Origin: Bacteroidota bacterium
GTDB taxonomy: Bacteria; Bacteroidota; Bacteroidia; Chitinophagales; Chitinophagaceae
DNA length: 64,000 nt
NCBI GenBank assembly: GCA_018266575.1
Contig: JAFEAE010000015.1
Span: 1 to 64,000 of the forward strand
Direction of reading: 5' to 3'
Shown one piece after another: positions 26,213 to 34,741 of this stretch (position 1 is the stretch's first letter; the number at the start of each line of letters is the position of its first letter). Position numbers and translations under genes: made by a program. The notes below the pieces were generated by a model that did no database searches, was not told the DNA's origin, and saw only the letters and a program-made list of their open reading frames with translations.

Positions 26213-26284
26213 AAAATAAGTTTTTGATGATTGAATAAAATTGAACTATAAAAATAACTATTTATGAAAAGATCGTAGCGGCAT

Positions 26285-26785
26285 TTACTTACCTCTTTTT
26301 CCCAGTTCGATTACTTCACAATCTTTTATATTATTTCCATCAATGGCGAAGCGGACTATTGTTTTTACAGTATGCCAGCCATGATTGCCTGCAGCACCAG
26401 GGTTTATGTATAAACAATGCAGTTTATCATCATACATTATCCGGAGGATATGGGAATGCCCGCAGATAAAAAGTTGCGGTTTTTCTTCTGTTAATTCTTT
26501 TTTTACCGCAGGATTATATTTCGGCGGATAGCCACCAATATGTGTCATGTAAATAGCAACATCTTCACATTTCCATTTCAATTTTTCGGGATAGATATCC
26601 CTTATGTCACGCCCGTCAATATTTCCATAAACACCACGAAGAGGTTTAAATGCACTTAATCTTTCTGCAATTTCTAATGAGCCAAAATCGCCGGCATGCC
26701 ATATTTCATCGCATTTTTCAAAATGGTTGAAAATATTTTCATCGAGATATCCATGTGTATCTGATAACAAGCCAATCCTCGTCAT
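26285..26785 (-). CDS. YfcE/MJ0936-type metallophosphoesterase
   Basis: 166 aa calcineurin-like phosphodiesterase. Metal motifs in order: LLSDTHGYLD, WHAGDFGS, GNIDGRD, THIGGYPPKYN and CGHSHILRI, then NPGAAGNHG. Family members cleave phosphodiester bonds in vitro; the physiological substrate is unknown. Ten bases separate it from the Nudix gene upstream, so they form a two-gene unit. Confidence 0.92.
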   Translation of the reverse strand: MTRIGLLSDTHGYLDENIFNHFEKCDEIWHAGDFGSLEIAERLSAFKPLRGVYGNIDGRDIRDIYPEKLKWKCEDVAIYMTHIGGYPPKYNPAVKKELTEEKPQLFICGHSHILRIMYDDKLHCLYINPGAAGNHGWHTVKTIVRFAIDGNNIKDCEVIELGKRGK

Positions 26786-26795
26786 ATCAATATTT

Positions 26796-27224
26796 TTATT
26801 TTACCAGTCCGTCTTTTTTTAGTTTCTCCAAAATCATGATTACTCCGGGAACTTGTTTTTCTTCGAAAGAATAATCGTAGCAATTAAAATACCGGATATC
26901 TTTTATTTCAGCTGATGGCCGAGGGGTTTCTTTTAATTCGTACAAGAAACAATCTTGCTCCATAATGATGCCAGTTACTTCGCCAAATGCCGTTGCAGAA
27001 ATATGTATGTAGAATTTTAAACCGGGTTCGTTTAATTCAATATTCAATTCTTCCCTTATCTCACGTATTAATGCTTCAACCGCGGTTTCGTTATTATCTA
27101 TTTTTCCTCCGGGAAGGTACCATGCCTGCTTGTTGTTGCTGAAAGCAAGTAATAATTTTCCCTGGTTTACCACAACTAATCCTGCTGTGAATAATTTTTT
27201 TACCTGTACAGTTATTGCACGCAT
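26796..27224 (-). CDS. Nudix hydrolase
   Basis: About 142 aa from the ATG at 27224 (MRAITVQVKKLFTAGLVV). The Nudix box is complete: GKIDNNETAVEALIREIREE L, with Gly replaced near its end by Asn. Family members hydrolyse nucleoside diphosphates linked to another group. Substrate unknown; upstream of the phosphoesterase. Confidence 0.9.
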   Translation of the reverse strand: MRAITVQVKKLFTAGLVVVNQGKLLLAFSNNKQAWYLPGGKIDNNETAVEALIREIREELNIELNEPGLKFYIHISATAFGEVTGIIMEQDCFLYELKETPRPSAEIKDIRYFNCYDYSFEEKQVPGVIMILEKLKKDGLVK

Positions 27225-27372
27225 CAGCAAAATAAATTTGTAACTTTAAAATGCAATAATAAATCAGCTTGCTATAATAATTTAAAATGCCTTTCCACAG
27301 AAACTTCACATACTGGATCGATAAGCGCAAATGGAAATTTTATTTCCTTATGGTTTCACTGCAACTCGCAAA

Positions 27373-27476
27373 TTAATTGCTCAATTTGAAAATTTCTCAA
27401 TGTTTCAATGCATACTTGCGGCAGAATTAGTAAATAACAAGATATATGAAGCATTGCGTCATTGAGCAATTATTAC
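27373..27476. repeat. Word-repeat hairpin upstream of hmgA
   Basis: ATTGCTCAATTTGAAAATTT and on near 27375-27411 is an imperfect reverse complement of GAAGCATTGCGTCATTGAGC and on near 27449-27474, built from ATTGAGCAAT-type words. It lies between divergent Nudix and hmgA genes. Confidence 0.5.
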
Positions 27477-27511
27477 ATTTTCACATTTCCCATATTTTCA
27501 AATTAAACATC

Positions 27512-28669
27512 ATGCCATATTATTATCAACTCGGGAATATCCCACACAAACGACATACACAGTTCCATAAACCTAACGGTGACCTATATGCGGAGCAATT
27601 ATTTTCTACCGAAGGTTTTTCAAACGATTATTCGTTATTATATCATTGCCATCCGCCGACTGAAATTATACGGACAGAAGAGCCGATCAATGTTTCCCCG
27701 AAAATCGCAGAAGAAAAAATGCTGAAACACCGCAGTTTTGAAGGTTTCAGGATCAAGCCGGAAAAAGATTTTTTACAAAGCCGCAAAACGATATTGGTGA
27801 ATAGCGATTGCCAGATATCATTGGCAGCGCCACAGGAAAGTATGAACGATTATTTTTTCAAGAATGCCGATGCAGATGAATTGCTGTTTGTGCATGAAGG
27901 ATCGGGGGTATTAAAAACTATGTATGGCAATTTGCCATTCGGTTACGGCGATTATCTCATTGTTCCGCGAGGAACCATATATCAAATCGAATTTTCGGGT
28001 AACCATAACCGCTTGTTTATTGTAGAATCGTTCAGCCCCGTCCGGTTTCCTAAAAAATATCTTAGCAAATACGGGCAGTTCCTGGAACATTCTCCGTATT
28101 GTGAACGCGATATCCGCCCCCCTTATGAGCTGACAACGATTGATGAGAGGGGGGATTTTCTGATAAAAACAAAAAAGAAGGGAATGCTATATGGCATCCG
28201 TTACGGGCATCATCCGTTTGATGTGGTGGGGTGGGATGGGTGTTGCTATCCATTTGCATTCTCCATACACGATTTTGAACCTATAACCGGAAGGGTGCAT
28301 CAACCGCCACCGGTGCATCAGACTTTTGAAGGGAGTAATTATGTAGTGTGTTCATTTTGTCCCCGCTTATTCGATTATCATCCGCAGGCAATACCTGCGC
28401 CGTACAATCATAGTAATATTGATAGCGATGAACTCATCTATTATGTAGATGGAGATTTTATGAGCCGGAAAAATGTAACACGTGGGATGATCACTTTGCA
28501 TCCGGGCGGCATACCGCATGGCCCGCATCCGGGTGCTGTACAAAAAAGTATTGGTGCAAAGGAAACGAAGGAGCTTGCTGTGATGGTAGATACATTTCAT
28601 CCGTTGCAATTAACTACAGAGGCGTTGGACATTGAAAATGCTGACTACACAATGAGTTGGGCGGAGTAG
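27512..28669 (+). CDS. hmgA: Homogentisate 1,2-dioxygenase
   Basis: Fe(II) ring-cleaving enzyme of tyrosine/phenylalanine catabolism, homogentisate to maleylacetoacetate. The ATG at 27512 (MPYYYQLGNIPHKRHTQFHK, 385 aa) is chosen because family proteins begin with YYxxGxxPxKRHTxF. Cupin core with FVHEGSGVL, PPPVHQTFEG and LHPGGIPHGPHPGA contributing Fe ligands. No other tyrosine-degradation gene is adjacent. Confidence 0.95.
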   Translation: MPYYYQLGNIPHKRHTQFHKPNGDLYAEQLFSTEGFSNDYSLLYHCHPPTEIIRTEEPINVSPKIAEEKMLKHRSFEGFRIKPEKDFLQSRKTILVNSDCQISLAAPQESMNDYFFKNADADELLFVHEGSGVLKTMYGNLPFGYGDYLIVPRGTIYQIEFSGNHNRLFIVESFSPVRFPKKYLSKYGQFLEHSPYCERDIRPPYELTTIDERGDFLIKTKKKGMLYGIRYGHHPFDVVGWDGCCYPFAFSIHDFEPITGRVHQPPPVHQTFEGSNYVVCSFCPRLFDYHPQAIPAPYNHSNIDSDELIYYVDGDFMSRKNVTRGMITLHPGGIPHGPHPGAVQKSIGAKETKELAVMVDTFHPLQLTTEALDIENADYTMSWAE

Positions 28670-28676
28670 GGATGGG

Positions 28677-28814
28677 AGAGATGACAGATGTTAGATGACA
28701 GTCTTAGGGGCATAGATTGTTTTTAATTAAAAACATACTTCTGAAACTCTCTGAAAAATATAATCATTTTTATATCTAAGGTCTGACATCTAACATCTGT
28801 CATCTGACAACTCT
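28677..28814. repeat. Word-repeat hairpin after hmgA
   Basis: GAGAGATGACAGATGTTAGA and on (28677-28702) pairs with GACATCTAACATCTGTCATC and on (28784-28808), nearly the same words as at 24477-24604 though the loci are 4 kb apart. It lies between two genes on the same strand. Confidence 0.65.
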
Positions 28815-28869
28815 TTTTCTCGCAATGAAAAATATTTTTTAAATTCACTGACATAAAACGAAATGCTAT

Positions 28870-29265
28870 ATGATTAAATTCCAGGAACTAAAAGTCGGCG
28901 ATATTGTAATAGCCGAATATGAAGGAAAACAATCCGAAGGCGAAGTAATTGATATCGACAGGGAAGACAAAGAAGTATGTGTGGAAACGGATGTGCAGGA
29001 TTTCTGGTATACTCCTGACCATCTTTTCGCCATTCCGCTTGATGATTCACAATTGCAGAAATTCGGGTTCGAAAAAAAAGTAAATGAGGATGGCTCTGTA
29101 AAATATATGAAAGATGCATTCCGAATCCTCCTTTCAAAACCAGAGGATTTTTCTAATTTTGAAATGTGGTACAGGGAAGACCGGAGGCATATAAAAGCCC
29201 CGATCAATGTTCATGAGTTGCAGAACCATTTTAGCCAAATGACCAAGGTTGGGCTGACCCGATGA
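28870..29265 (+). CDS. Conserved hypothetical protein with SH3/KOW-like N-terminus
   Basis: 131 aa, soluble and acidic. The N-terminal 55 residues (ELKVGDIVIAEYEGKQSEGE) look like a small beta-barrel of SH3/KOW type; the rest is mixed, with FEMWYREDRRHIKAPINVHE. I do not recognise a named family. It precedes infA by 130 bases, which contain a strong promoter, so it is probably a separate unit. Confidence 0.7.
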   Translation: MIKFQELKVGDIVIAEYEGKQSEGEVIDIDREDKEVCVETDVQDFWYTPDHLFAIPLDDSQLQKFGFEKKVNEDGSVKYMKDAFRILLSKPEDFSNFEMWYREDRRHIKAPINVHELQNHFSQMTKVGLTR

Positions 29266-29350
29266 TAACCCATTAGCCTGCAATTACTTGAATTTTTAAC
29301 GGGAATTAGCTTTTTTTCCACAAAAAACCTAAATTTTTCCACGAAATTTT

Positions 29351-29379
29351 CTTGTTTCGGGAATAGATTCCTATCTTTG
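29351..29379 (+). promoter_or_regulatory. Bacteroidota-type promoter of the infA operon
   Basis: TATCTTTG at 29372-29379 is an exact TAnnTTTG -7 element, with CTTG at 29351-29354 as -33 element 17 bases upstream. Predicted start near 29385, leaving a leader of about 10 bases before infA. Confidence 0.75.
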
Positions 29380-29395
29380 CGCTCCCAAAAATAGT

Positions 29396-29614
29396 ATGGC
29401 TAAACAAGCACTCATTAAACAAGATGGAACGATCGTAGAAGCCTTATCTAATGCTATGTTCAAGGTTAAGCTTGAAAACGGGCATGAAATACTGGCTACC
29501 ATTTCAGGTAAAATGAGAATGAATTACATCCGCATTTTGCCGGGTGATAAGGTTGGAGTGGAAATGAGCCCATACGATTTAACAAGAGGAAGAATAATTT
29601 TTAGATATAAATAA
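29396..29614 (+). CDS. infA: Translation initiation factor IF-1
   Basis: 72 aa OB-fold protein, [20 protein letters not shown], ending [12 protein letters not shown], exactly the family length. Binds the ribosomal A site during initiation. First gene of the infA-rpmJ-rpsM-rpsK-rpsD-rpoA-rplQ cluster. In many relatives secY and map precede it; here an unrelated gene does. Confidence 0.98.
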   Translation: MAKQALIKQDGTIVEALSNAMFKVKLENGHEILATISGKMRMNYIRILPGDKVGVEMSPYDLTRGRIIFRYK

Positions 29615-29666
29615 AGCTGTGGGCTTTAAGCGATGAGCTTTGAGCAGGAGCGCAAACATCAATATC

Positions 29667-29783
29667 ATGAAAGTAAGAGCATCCATTAAGAAACGCAGTG
29701 CAGATTGCAAGATCGTACGCAGAAAAGGCAAGCTGTATGTTATCAACAAAAAAAATCCTCGTTTTAAGCAAAGGCAAGGATAA
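29667..29783 (+). CDS. rpmJ: 50S ribosomal protein L36
   Basis: A 38-aa [23 protein letters not shown], ending [10 protein letters not shown], is unmistakable L36. It keeps only one Cys (DCKIV), so it is the zinc-free form. It follows infA after 52 bases containing GAGCTTTGAGC word repeats. Confidence 0.97.
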   Translation: MKVRASIKKRSADCKIVRRKGKLYVINKKNPRFKQRQG

Positions 29784-29881
29784 AATCAGTTAACAGTTTT
29801 CAGTCATCAGTTGTCAGTTAAAACTTTCAAAGACTAAACCGGAAACTAACAACGAATAAACATCAAACAAGAAACTAAATT

Positions 29882-30265
29882 ATGGCACGTATTGCTGGTG
29901 TAGATTTACCAAAAAACAAAAGGGGCGAAATTGGCCTTACTTATATTTTCGGAATAGGCAATTCCACTGCACGTTACATTTTAAGCAAAGCTGGGATCAG
30001 CTATGATAAAAAAGTGCATGAGTGGAATGATGACGAACTAAATGCCATCCGTAACGTCATCACCAATGAATTTAAAGTAGAAGGTGCATTGCGCTCTGAA
30101 GTGCAGATGAGCATTAAGCGCTTACTGGATATCGCTTGTTATCGTGGATTGCGCCACCGTAAAGGTTTGCCGGTTCGCGGGCAGCGTACACGTACAAACA
30201 GCCGCACACGTAAAGGAAAACGTAAGACAGTTGCAGGTAAGAAAAAAGTAGCAGCTAAGAAATAA
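29882..30265 (+). CDS. rpsM: 30S ribosomal protein S13
   Basis: 127 aa: [20 protein letters not shown], helix-two-turn-helix region with [10 protein letters not shown], and the basic tail [21 protein letters not shown]13 contacts tRNA and forms bridges to the large subunit. The 98-base gap from rpmJ holds CAGTTTTCAGTCATCAGTTG word repeats. Confidence 0.98.
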   Translation: MARIAGVDLPKNKRGEIGLTYIFGIGNSTARYILSKAGISYDKKVHEWNDDELNAIRNVITNEFKVEGALRSEVQMSIKRLLDIACYRGLRHRKGLPVRGQRTRTNSRTRKGKRKTVAGKKKVAAKK

Positions 30266-30272
30266 TTAATCT

Positions 30273-30381
30273 CCGGTTAGTGAAGCAATTCGCAAACCGG
30301 TTTTTATATGCACTATTTCTGAACCAATTACGGATACCAGGTGCAGGAGGAGGGTTGGTTCACATTCAGGGTTTCCTGAAT
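30273..30381 (+). promoter_or_regulatory. Three consecutive stem-loops between rpsM and rpsK
   Basis: CCGGTT/AACCGG (30273-30278 with 30295-30300, followed by five T), TGAACCAA/TTGGTTCA (30320-30327 with 30355-30362) and ATTCAGG/CCTGAAT (30364-30370 with 30375-30381). The first is terminator-like. Such structure inside a ribosomal-protein operon may be a processing or autoregulatory site, but no known r-protein leader is recognised. Confidence 0.5.
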
Positions 30382-30416
30382 GATTTTTAAAATTAAAGAT
30401 CACCTTAGTTTCGATT

Positions 30417-30821
30417 ATGGCAAAAGCACAAGCTCCCAGCGCAAAAGCTGCGGCAAAAAAAAGAATCGTAAAAGTAGATGTTTACGGAGATGCACACGTT
30501 ACAGCAAGCTTCAACAACATTATCATCAGCATTACTAACAAACAAGGACAGGTAATTTCCTGGAGCAGCGCTGGTAAAATGGGTTTCAAAGGTTCCAAGA
30601 AAAATACTCCTTATGCTGCACAGATGGCAGCAGCAGATGCAGCAAAAACAGCATTTGATGCAGGTTTGAAAAAAGTGGATGTATATGTAAAAGGGCCTGG
30701 ATCTGGTCGCGAAGGCGCTATCCGCTCTTTGTCAAACAGCGGTATTGAAGTAGTTATGATAAAGGATGTTACCCCGTTACCACACAATGGTTGCCGTCCT
30801 CCGAAGAAAAGAAGAGTTTAG
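30417..30821 (+). CDS. rpsK: 30S ribosomal protein S11
   Basis: 134 aa. Conserved [34 protein letters not shown] and the C-terminal [15 protein letters not shown]. Binds the platform of the 30S subunit near the E site. The first 18 residues are Ala/Lys-rich, as common in this phylum. Confidence 0.98.
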   Translation: MAKAQAPSAKAAAKKRIVKVDVYGDAHVTASFNNIIISITNKQGQVISWSSAGKMGFKGSKKNTPYAAQMAAADAAKTAFDAGLKKVDVYVKGPGSGREGAIRSLSNSGIEVVMIKDVTPLPHNGCRPPKKRRV

Positions 30822-30976
30822 TGGATGTAGGATTTCTGATTTGGTAATGTATGATTTCTTTTATGCAAATCCCCAAATCTAAAAATCAGACATCAGAAAT
30901 ATAAACAGGGTTTTTCATTGATTTTAGATTTTTACTGATGAAAGGCCGTCATTAAAAAATCAAAGCAAATTAAATT

Positions 30977-31582
30977 ATGGCAAGGTACAGAGGTCCAAAG
31001 ACCAAAATCTCACGCATTTTCGGCGAGCCTATTTTAGGCAATGGTAAGTATTTAACGAAGAACAGTAATCCTCCGGGGCAACACGGGGCAACACGCAAAC
31101 GCAAAACATTAGGCGAATATGCGGTTCAGCTCAAAGAGAAACAAAAAGCAAAATACACGTACGGTGTATTAGAGCGCCAGTTCCGCAAAACATTTGAAGA
31201 AGCAGTACGTCGTAAAGGTGTAACCGGTGAAAACCTGATCAAATTGTTAGAGGCACGTTTGGATAACACCATTTTCCGATTAGGTATTGCGCCTTCACGC
31301 CCGGCAGCACGCCAACTGGTAGCTCACAAACATATTGCTGTGAATGGTGAGATCACTAACGTTCCTTCTTTCCAACTGAAACCAGGAGATGTTATAGAAT
31401 TAAAAGCAAGTACACAAGGCAATACAGGGATCACCAGCCAGATTCGCGGAAAAAATAATAAATTCAACTGGCTCGACTGGAATGAAACTGAATTCAAAGG
31501 CACTTTCATTGCTTATCCTGAGCGTGAAAGCGTTCCTGAGAACATTAAGGAGCAATTGATTGTTGAGTTGTATAGCAAGTAA
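30977..31582 (+). CDS. rpsD: 30S ribosomal protein S4
   Basis: 201 aa, primary 16S rRNA binder. MARYRGPKTKISRIFGEPIL, PPGQHG, then the S4 RNA-binding domain RLDNTIFRLGIAPSRPAARQ and LVAHKHIAVNG. In other bacteria S4 represses its own operon by binding mRNA; the hairpins upstream of rpsK would be candidates here, by inference only. Confidence 0.98.
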   Translation: MARYRGPKTKISRIFGEPILGNGKYLTKNSNPPGQHGATRKRKTLGEYAVQLKEKQKAKYTYGVLERQFRKTFEEAVRRKGVTGENLIKLLEARLDNTIFRLGIAPSRPAARQLVAHKHIAVNGEITNVPSFQLKPGDVIELKASTQGNTGITSQIRGKNNKFNWLDWNETEFKGTFIAYPERESVPENIKEQLIVELYSK

Positions 31583-31662
31583 TAAGTAAAAAGGGAAAAG
31601 TCAAAAGCAAAAAAGCCTGACTTTTCATTTGTACCATTATTTGATCTAAAAATTAATAAAAT

Positions 31663-31697
31663 ATGTGCGGTTTAAAGAAATCGTACATCGTACATCA
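31663..31697 (+). repeat. Short repeat shared with the nucleoside-hydrolase upstream region
   Basis: ATGTGCGG followed by TTTAAAGAAATCGTACATCG and a second GTACATC. It matches 11986-12030 over about 28 of 31 bases and lies 20 bases upstream of rpoA. Confidence 0.6.
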
Positions 31698-31715
31698 AAA
31701 ATCGCAAATTAAAAT

Positions 31716-32714
31716 ATGGCTATTTTAAATTTCCAGAAACCAGATAAAATCATATTGCAGAAAGCAACTGATTTTGAAGCTCAATTCGAATTTCGCCCTT
31801 TAGAACCGGGCTTTGGTGTAACTATCGGTAATGCATTGCGCCGTGTGTTACTCAGCTCACTCGAAGGATACGCTATTGTTGGCGTTAAGATCGAAGGTGC
31901 AGATCACGAGTTTGCCACACTGAAAGGCGTTACTGAAGATGTTGTGGAAATTATTCTTAACCTTAAACAAGTCCGCTTTAAAAAGAAAGTGGATCATGAA
32001 ATAAACCAGGAAAAAATTGTTCTTAGCCTGAAGAACAGGACAGAATTTACTGCAGGTACAATTGGTGAAGCTACTTCAACATTTGAAGTAATGAACCCGG
32101 GATTGCTGATCTGCACGATGGATTCTTCTGCAAAATTAGATATCGAAATCACTATCGGAAAAGGTCGTGGTTATGTTCCTGCTGAAGATAATAAACCCAA
32201 AGATGCTCCATTCGGATATATCCCGACAGATTCAATTTTCACACCGATAAAAAATGTGAAATACTCCATCGAGAATACACGTGTGGAACAACGTACGGAT
32301 TTCGAAAAACTGATCATGGAAGTTTCTACTGATGGAACTATTCATCCGGAAGAAGCAGTGAAGCAAGCTTCGCGGATCCTGATTCAGCATTTAATGATCA
32401 TCACCGACGAGAACATTACTTTCGATAATAAAGAAGAAAAGAAAGAAGACCTTGTAGATGAACAAACATTACAGCTGCGCAAAATTTTGAAAACACCATT
32501 GGAAGACCTCGATCTTTCTGTGCGTGCCTTCAATTGTTTGAAAGCTGCAAAAATCAACAGTCTGAGTGAATTGGTAACTTACGAACAGGAAGACCTGATG
32601 AAGTTCCGCAATTTCGGACAAAAATCACTTGCTGAAATTGAGCAGGTATTAGGGGAGCGTGGATTGCATTTCGGAATGGATCTCGCTAAGTTAAAAGTAG
32701 ATGATCTCGATTAA
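31716..32714 (+). CDS. rpoA: DNA-directed RNA polymerase alpha subunit
   Basis: 332 aa. N-terminal dimerisation domain (RPLEPGFGVTIGNALRRVLL) and C-terminal domain (about 255-325, EDLDLSVRAFNCLKAAKINS with the helix-hairpin-helix region). Nucleates RNA polymerase assembly and contacts activators through the C-domain. Confidence 0.98.
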   Translation: MAILNFQKPDKIILQKATDFEAQFEFRPLEPGFGVTIGNALRRVLLSSLEGYAIVGVKIEGADHEFATLKGVTEDVVEIILNLKQVRFKKKVDHEINQEKIVLSLKNRTEFTAGTIGEATSTFEVMNPGLLICTMDSSAKLDIEITIGKGRGYVPAEDNKPKDAPFGYIPTDSIFTPIKNVKYSIENTRVEQRTDFEKLIMEVSTDGTIHPEEAVKQASRILIQHLMIITDENITFDNKEEKKEDLVDEQTLQLRKILKTPLEDLDLSVRAFNCLKAAKINSLSELVTYEQEDLMKFRNFGQKSLAEIEQVLGERGLHFGMDLAKLKVDDLD

Positions 32715-32782
32715 TTGAATATTTATTTCAATCACAATCCTGTAATTCCTGACACGGTACAGGGTTTTAAAAACAAGTCAAC

Positions 32783-33283
32783 ATGCGTCACGGAGACAAA
32801 ATCAAAAATCTAAGCAGAACTGCATCGCACCGCAAAGCGTTGTTGAGTAACCTGGCTGTTCAGCTTATCACACACAAAAGCATAGTCACTACATTGGCAA
32901 AAGCAAAAGCTTTGCGTACTTATGTAGAGCCATTGATCACAAAATCAAAAGACAACAGCACACACCAACGCCGTGTAGTGTTTAGCTATCTTCAGGATAA
33001 AGAAGCAGTTACCGAATTGTTCAGTAATGTTGCCGGGAAAGTAGCAGGACGTCCTGGTGGATACACCCGTATCATTAAATTGGGAACACGTGTTGGGGAT
33101 AATGCTGAAACTGCTTTGATAGAATTAGTAGACTTTAATGAAGTTTACGGTAAAGGAAAAGGCGAAACGAAAGAAGCGGCCAAGAAAACACGTCGTAGCT
33201 CGACCCGTAAAAAAGCCGAGGCAAAGGCTGAAGCTGCAGAAGAAGTAAAAGCAGAAGAAACAAAAAAAGAAGCGTCAGAATAA
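32783..33283 (+). CDS. rplQ: 50S ribosomal protein L17
   Basis: 166 aa: [20 protein letters not shown], the L17 core to about residue 120, then a Lys/Ala/Glu-rich tail (about 40 aa) longer than in E. coli but usual in Bacteroidota. Last gene of the cluster before a strong terminator. Confidence 0.98.
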   Translation: MRHGDKIKNLSRTASHRKALLSNLAVQLITHKSIVTTLAKAKALRTYVEPLITKSKDNSTHQRRVVFSYLQDKEAVTELFSNVAGKVAGRPGGYTRIIKLGTRVGDNAETALIELVDFNEVYGKGKGETKEAAKKTRRSSTRKKAEAKAEAAEEVKAEETKKEASE

Positions 33284-33309
33284 TAATGATAACGACCTTT
33301 TATAAATCA

Positions 33310-33342
33310 AAAGCAAGACTCGTTTTAAGTCTTGCTTTTTTT
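33310..33342 (+). terminator. Terminator of the ribosomal/rpoA operon
   Basis: AAGCAAGACT (33311-33320) and AGTCTTGCTT (33328-33337) form a perfect 10-bp stem followed by a T run. Confidence 0.9.
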
Positions 33343-33353
33343 ATGCCCCTACA

Positions 33354-33386
33354 AAACCTATAAGGTTTTAAAAACCTTATAGGTTT
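33354..33386. repeat. Perfect 15-bp palindrome between rplQ and carA
   Basis: AAACCTATAAGGTTT (33354-33368) and its exact reverse complement (33372-33386) are separated by three bases; each arm holds a nested CCTATAAGG-like near-palindrome. It follows the terminator and is not itself followed by a T run. Could be a second terminator or a mobile palindrome. Confidence 0.7.
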
Positions 33387-33453
33387 ATTTCGTGATGTGA
33401 AAAACTAATAAGATATAACAACAACTAATTTCTTTTCTTTGCAAAACTTTTAA

Positions 33454-34572
33454 TTGAAAATGCCCTCAACATCTTCCGAATCACAAGCAATCCTTTTATT
33501 AGAAGACGGTACAATTCATTATGGTAAAGCATTTGGTAAGACCGGAACGACATCCGGTGAAATATGCTTTAATACAGGCATGACAGGGTACCAGGAAGTC
33601 TTTACAGATCCGAGTTATTATGGACAGGTATTGATCATGAATAGTGTCCATATCGGTAATTACGGAGTTAAAGAAAGTGATGTTGAATCTGAAGGTGTAA
33701 AGATTCGTGGATTGATTGCAAGGAACCTTGAAGAACAATTTTCCCGTAAGCAGGCAAAAGGCTCATTGGATGATTATCTGAAAGCAAATAATATTGTTTG
33801 TATTGAAGGAGTTGATACAAGATCATTAGTAGCACATGTACGCACAAAAGGGGCAATGAACTGTATCATTTCTTCTGAAATAAGTGATGTGGAAAAATTA
33901 AAGGAAGTATTGAAAAAAGTACCATCGATGGATGGACTCGAATTAGCTTCTGTGGTTAGTACAGATAAAGAATATGAATTAGGGAACCCTGATTCTTCCA
34001 TTCGTATTGCTGTGCTCGATTACGGAGTAAAACATAATATCCTGCAATGTATGGTTGACAGGGGGGCGTACGTAAAAGTATATCCTGCAAAAACATCGAT
34101 AGAAACATTAAAAGCATTTAACCCTGACGGTTATTTTCTTTCCAATGGCCCCGGCGACCCTGCCCCGATGGATTATGCAATAAAAACAGTGAAGCAAATT
34201 CTCCAGGATAAAAAACCTCTTTTCGGCATTTGTCTCGGGCATCAATTACTTGCGCTTGCAAATGATATCCCAACTTTCAAAATGCACCATGGGCACCGTG
34301 GATTAAATCACCCGGTGAAAAATACTATCACAGGAAAATGTGAGATAACTACACAAAACCATGGCTTCGGTGTTGATCCAAAAGCTGTGCGTAATGCGAG
34401 TAACGTAGAGATAACCCATATTAACCTTAATGATGAATCAATAGAAGGCATTCGTTTGAAAGATAAACCTGCTTTTTCTGTACAATATCACCCCGAAGCA
34501 ACTCCCGGTCCGCACGACAGCCGCTATCTGTTTGATGATTTTATTGACCTGATCCGGAAAAATAAAAGTTGA
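33454..34572 (+). CDS. carA: Carbamoyl-phosphate synthase small subunit
   Basis: 372 aa glutaminase subunit feeding ammonia to CarB for arginine and pyrimidine synthesis. CPSase small-chain domain (LEDGTIHYGKAFGKTGTTSG) and amidotransferase domain with FGICLGHQLLALAN (Cys) and VQYHPEATPGPHDS (His, Glu). carB is not adjacent. Placement after rplQ is common in this phylum. Confidence 0.97.
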   Translation: MKMPSTSSESQAILLLEDGTIHYGKAFGKTGTTSGEICFNTGMTGYQEVFTDPSYYGQVLIMNSVHIGNYGVKESDVESEGVKIRGLIARNLEEQFSRKQAKGSLDDYLKANNIVCIEGVDTRSLVAHVRTKGAMNCIISSEISDVEKLKEVLKKVPSMDGLELASVVSTDKEYELGNPDSSIRIAVLDYGVKHNILQCMVDRGAYVKVYPAKTSIETLKAFNPDGYFLSNGPGDPAPMDYAIKTVKQILQDKKPLFGICLGHQLLALANDIPTFKMHHGHRGLNHPVKNTITGKCEITTQNHGFGVDPKAVRNASNVEITHINLNDESIEGIRLKDKPAFSVQYHPEATPGPHDSRYLFDDFIDLIRKNKS

Positions 34573-34741
34573 TAATAATCAAATAATTAGAGATTTCTAG
34601 GGAATTTGAAATCACATTCTTTTTCATATCTTCTGGAAATCAATAGATTTTGCTTTCTCATTAAATAGGTATTTACTTTTATGTATTTATAATAGTAAAT
34701 ATTTTTTATTTATAATCGTTTATGATTATGAATACATTATT

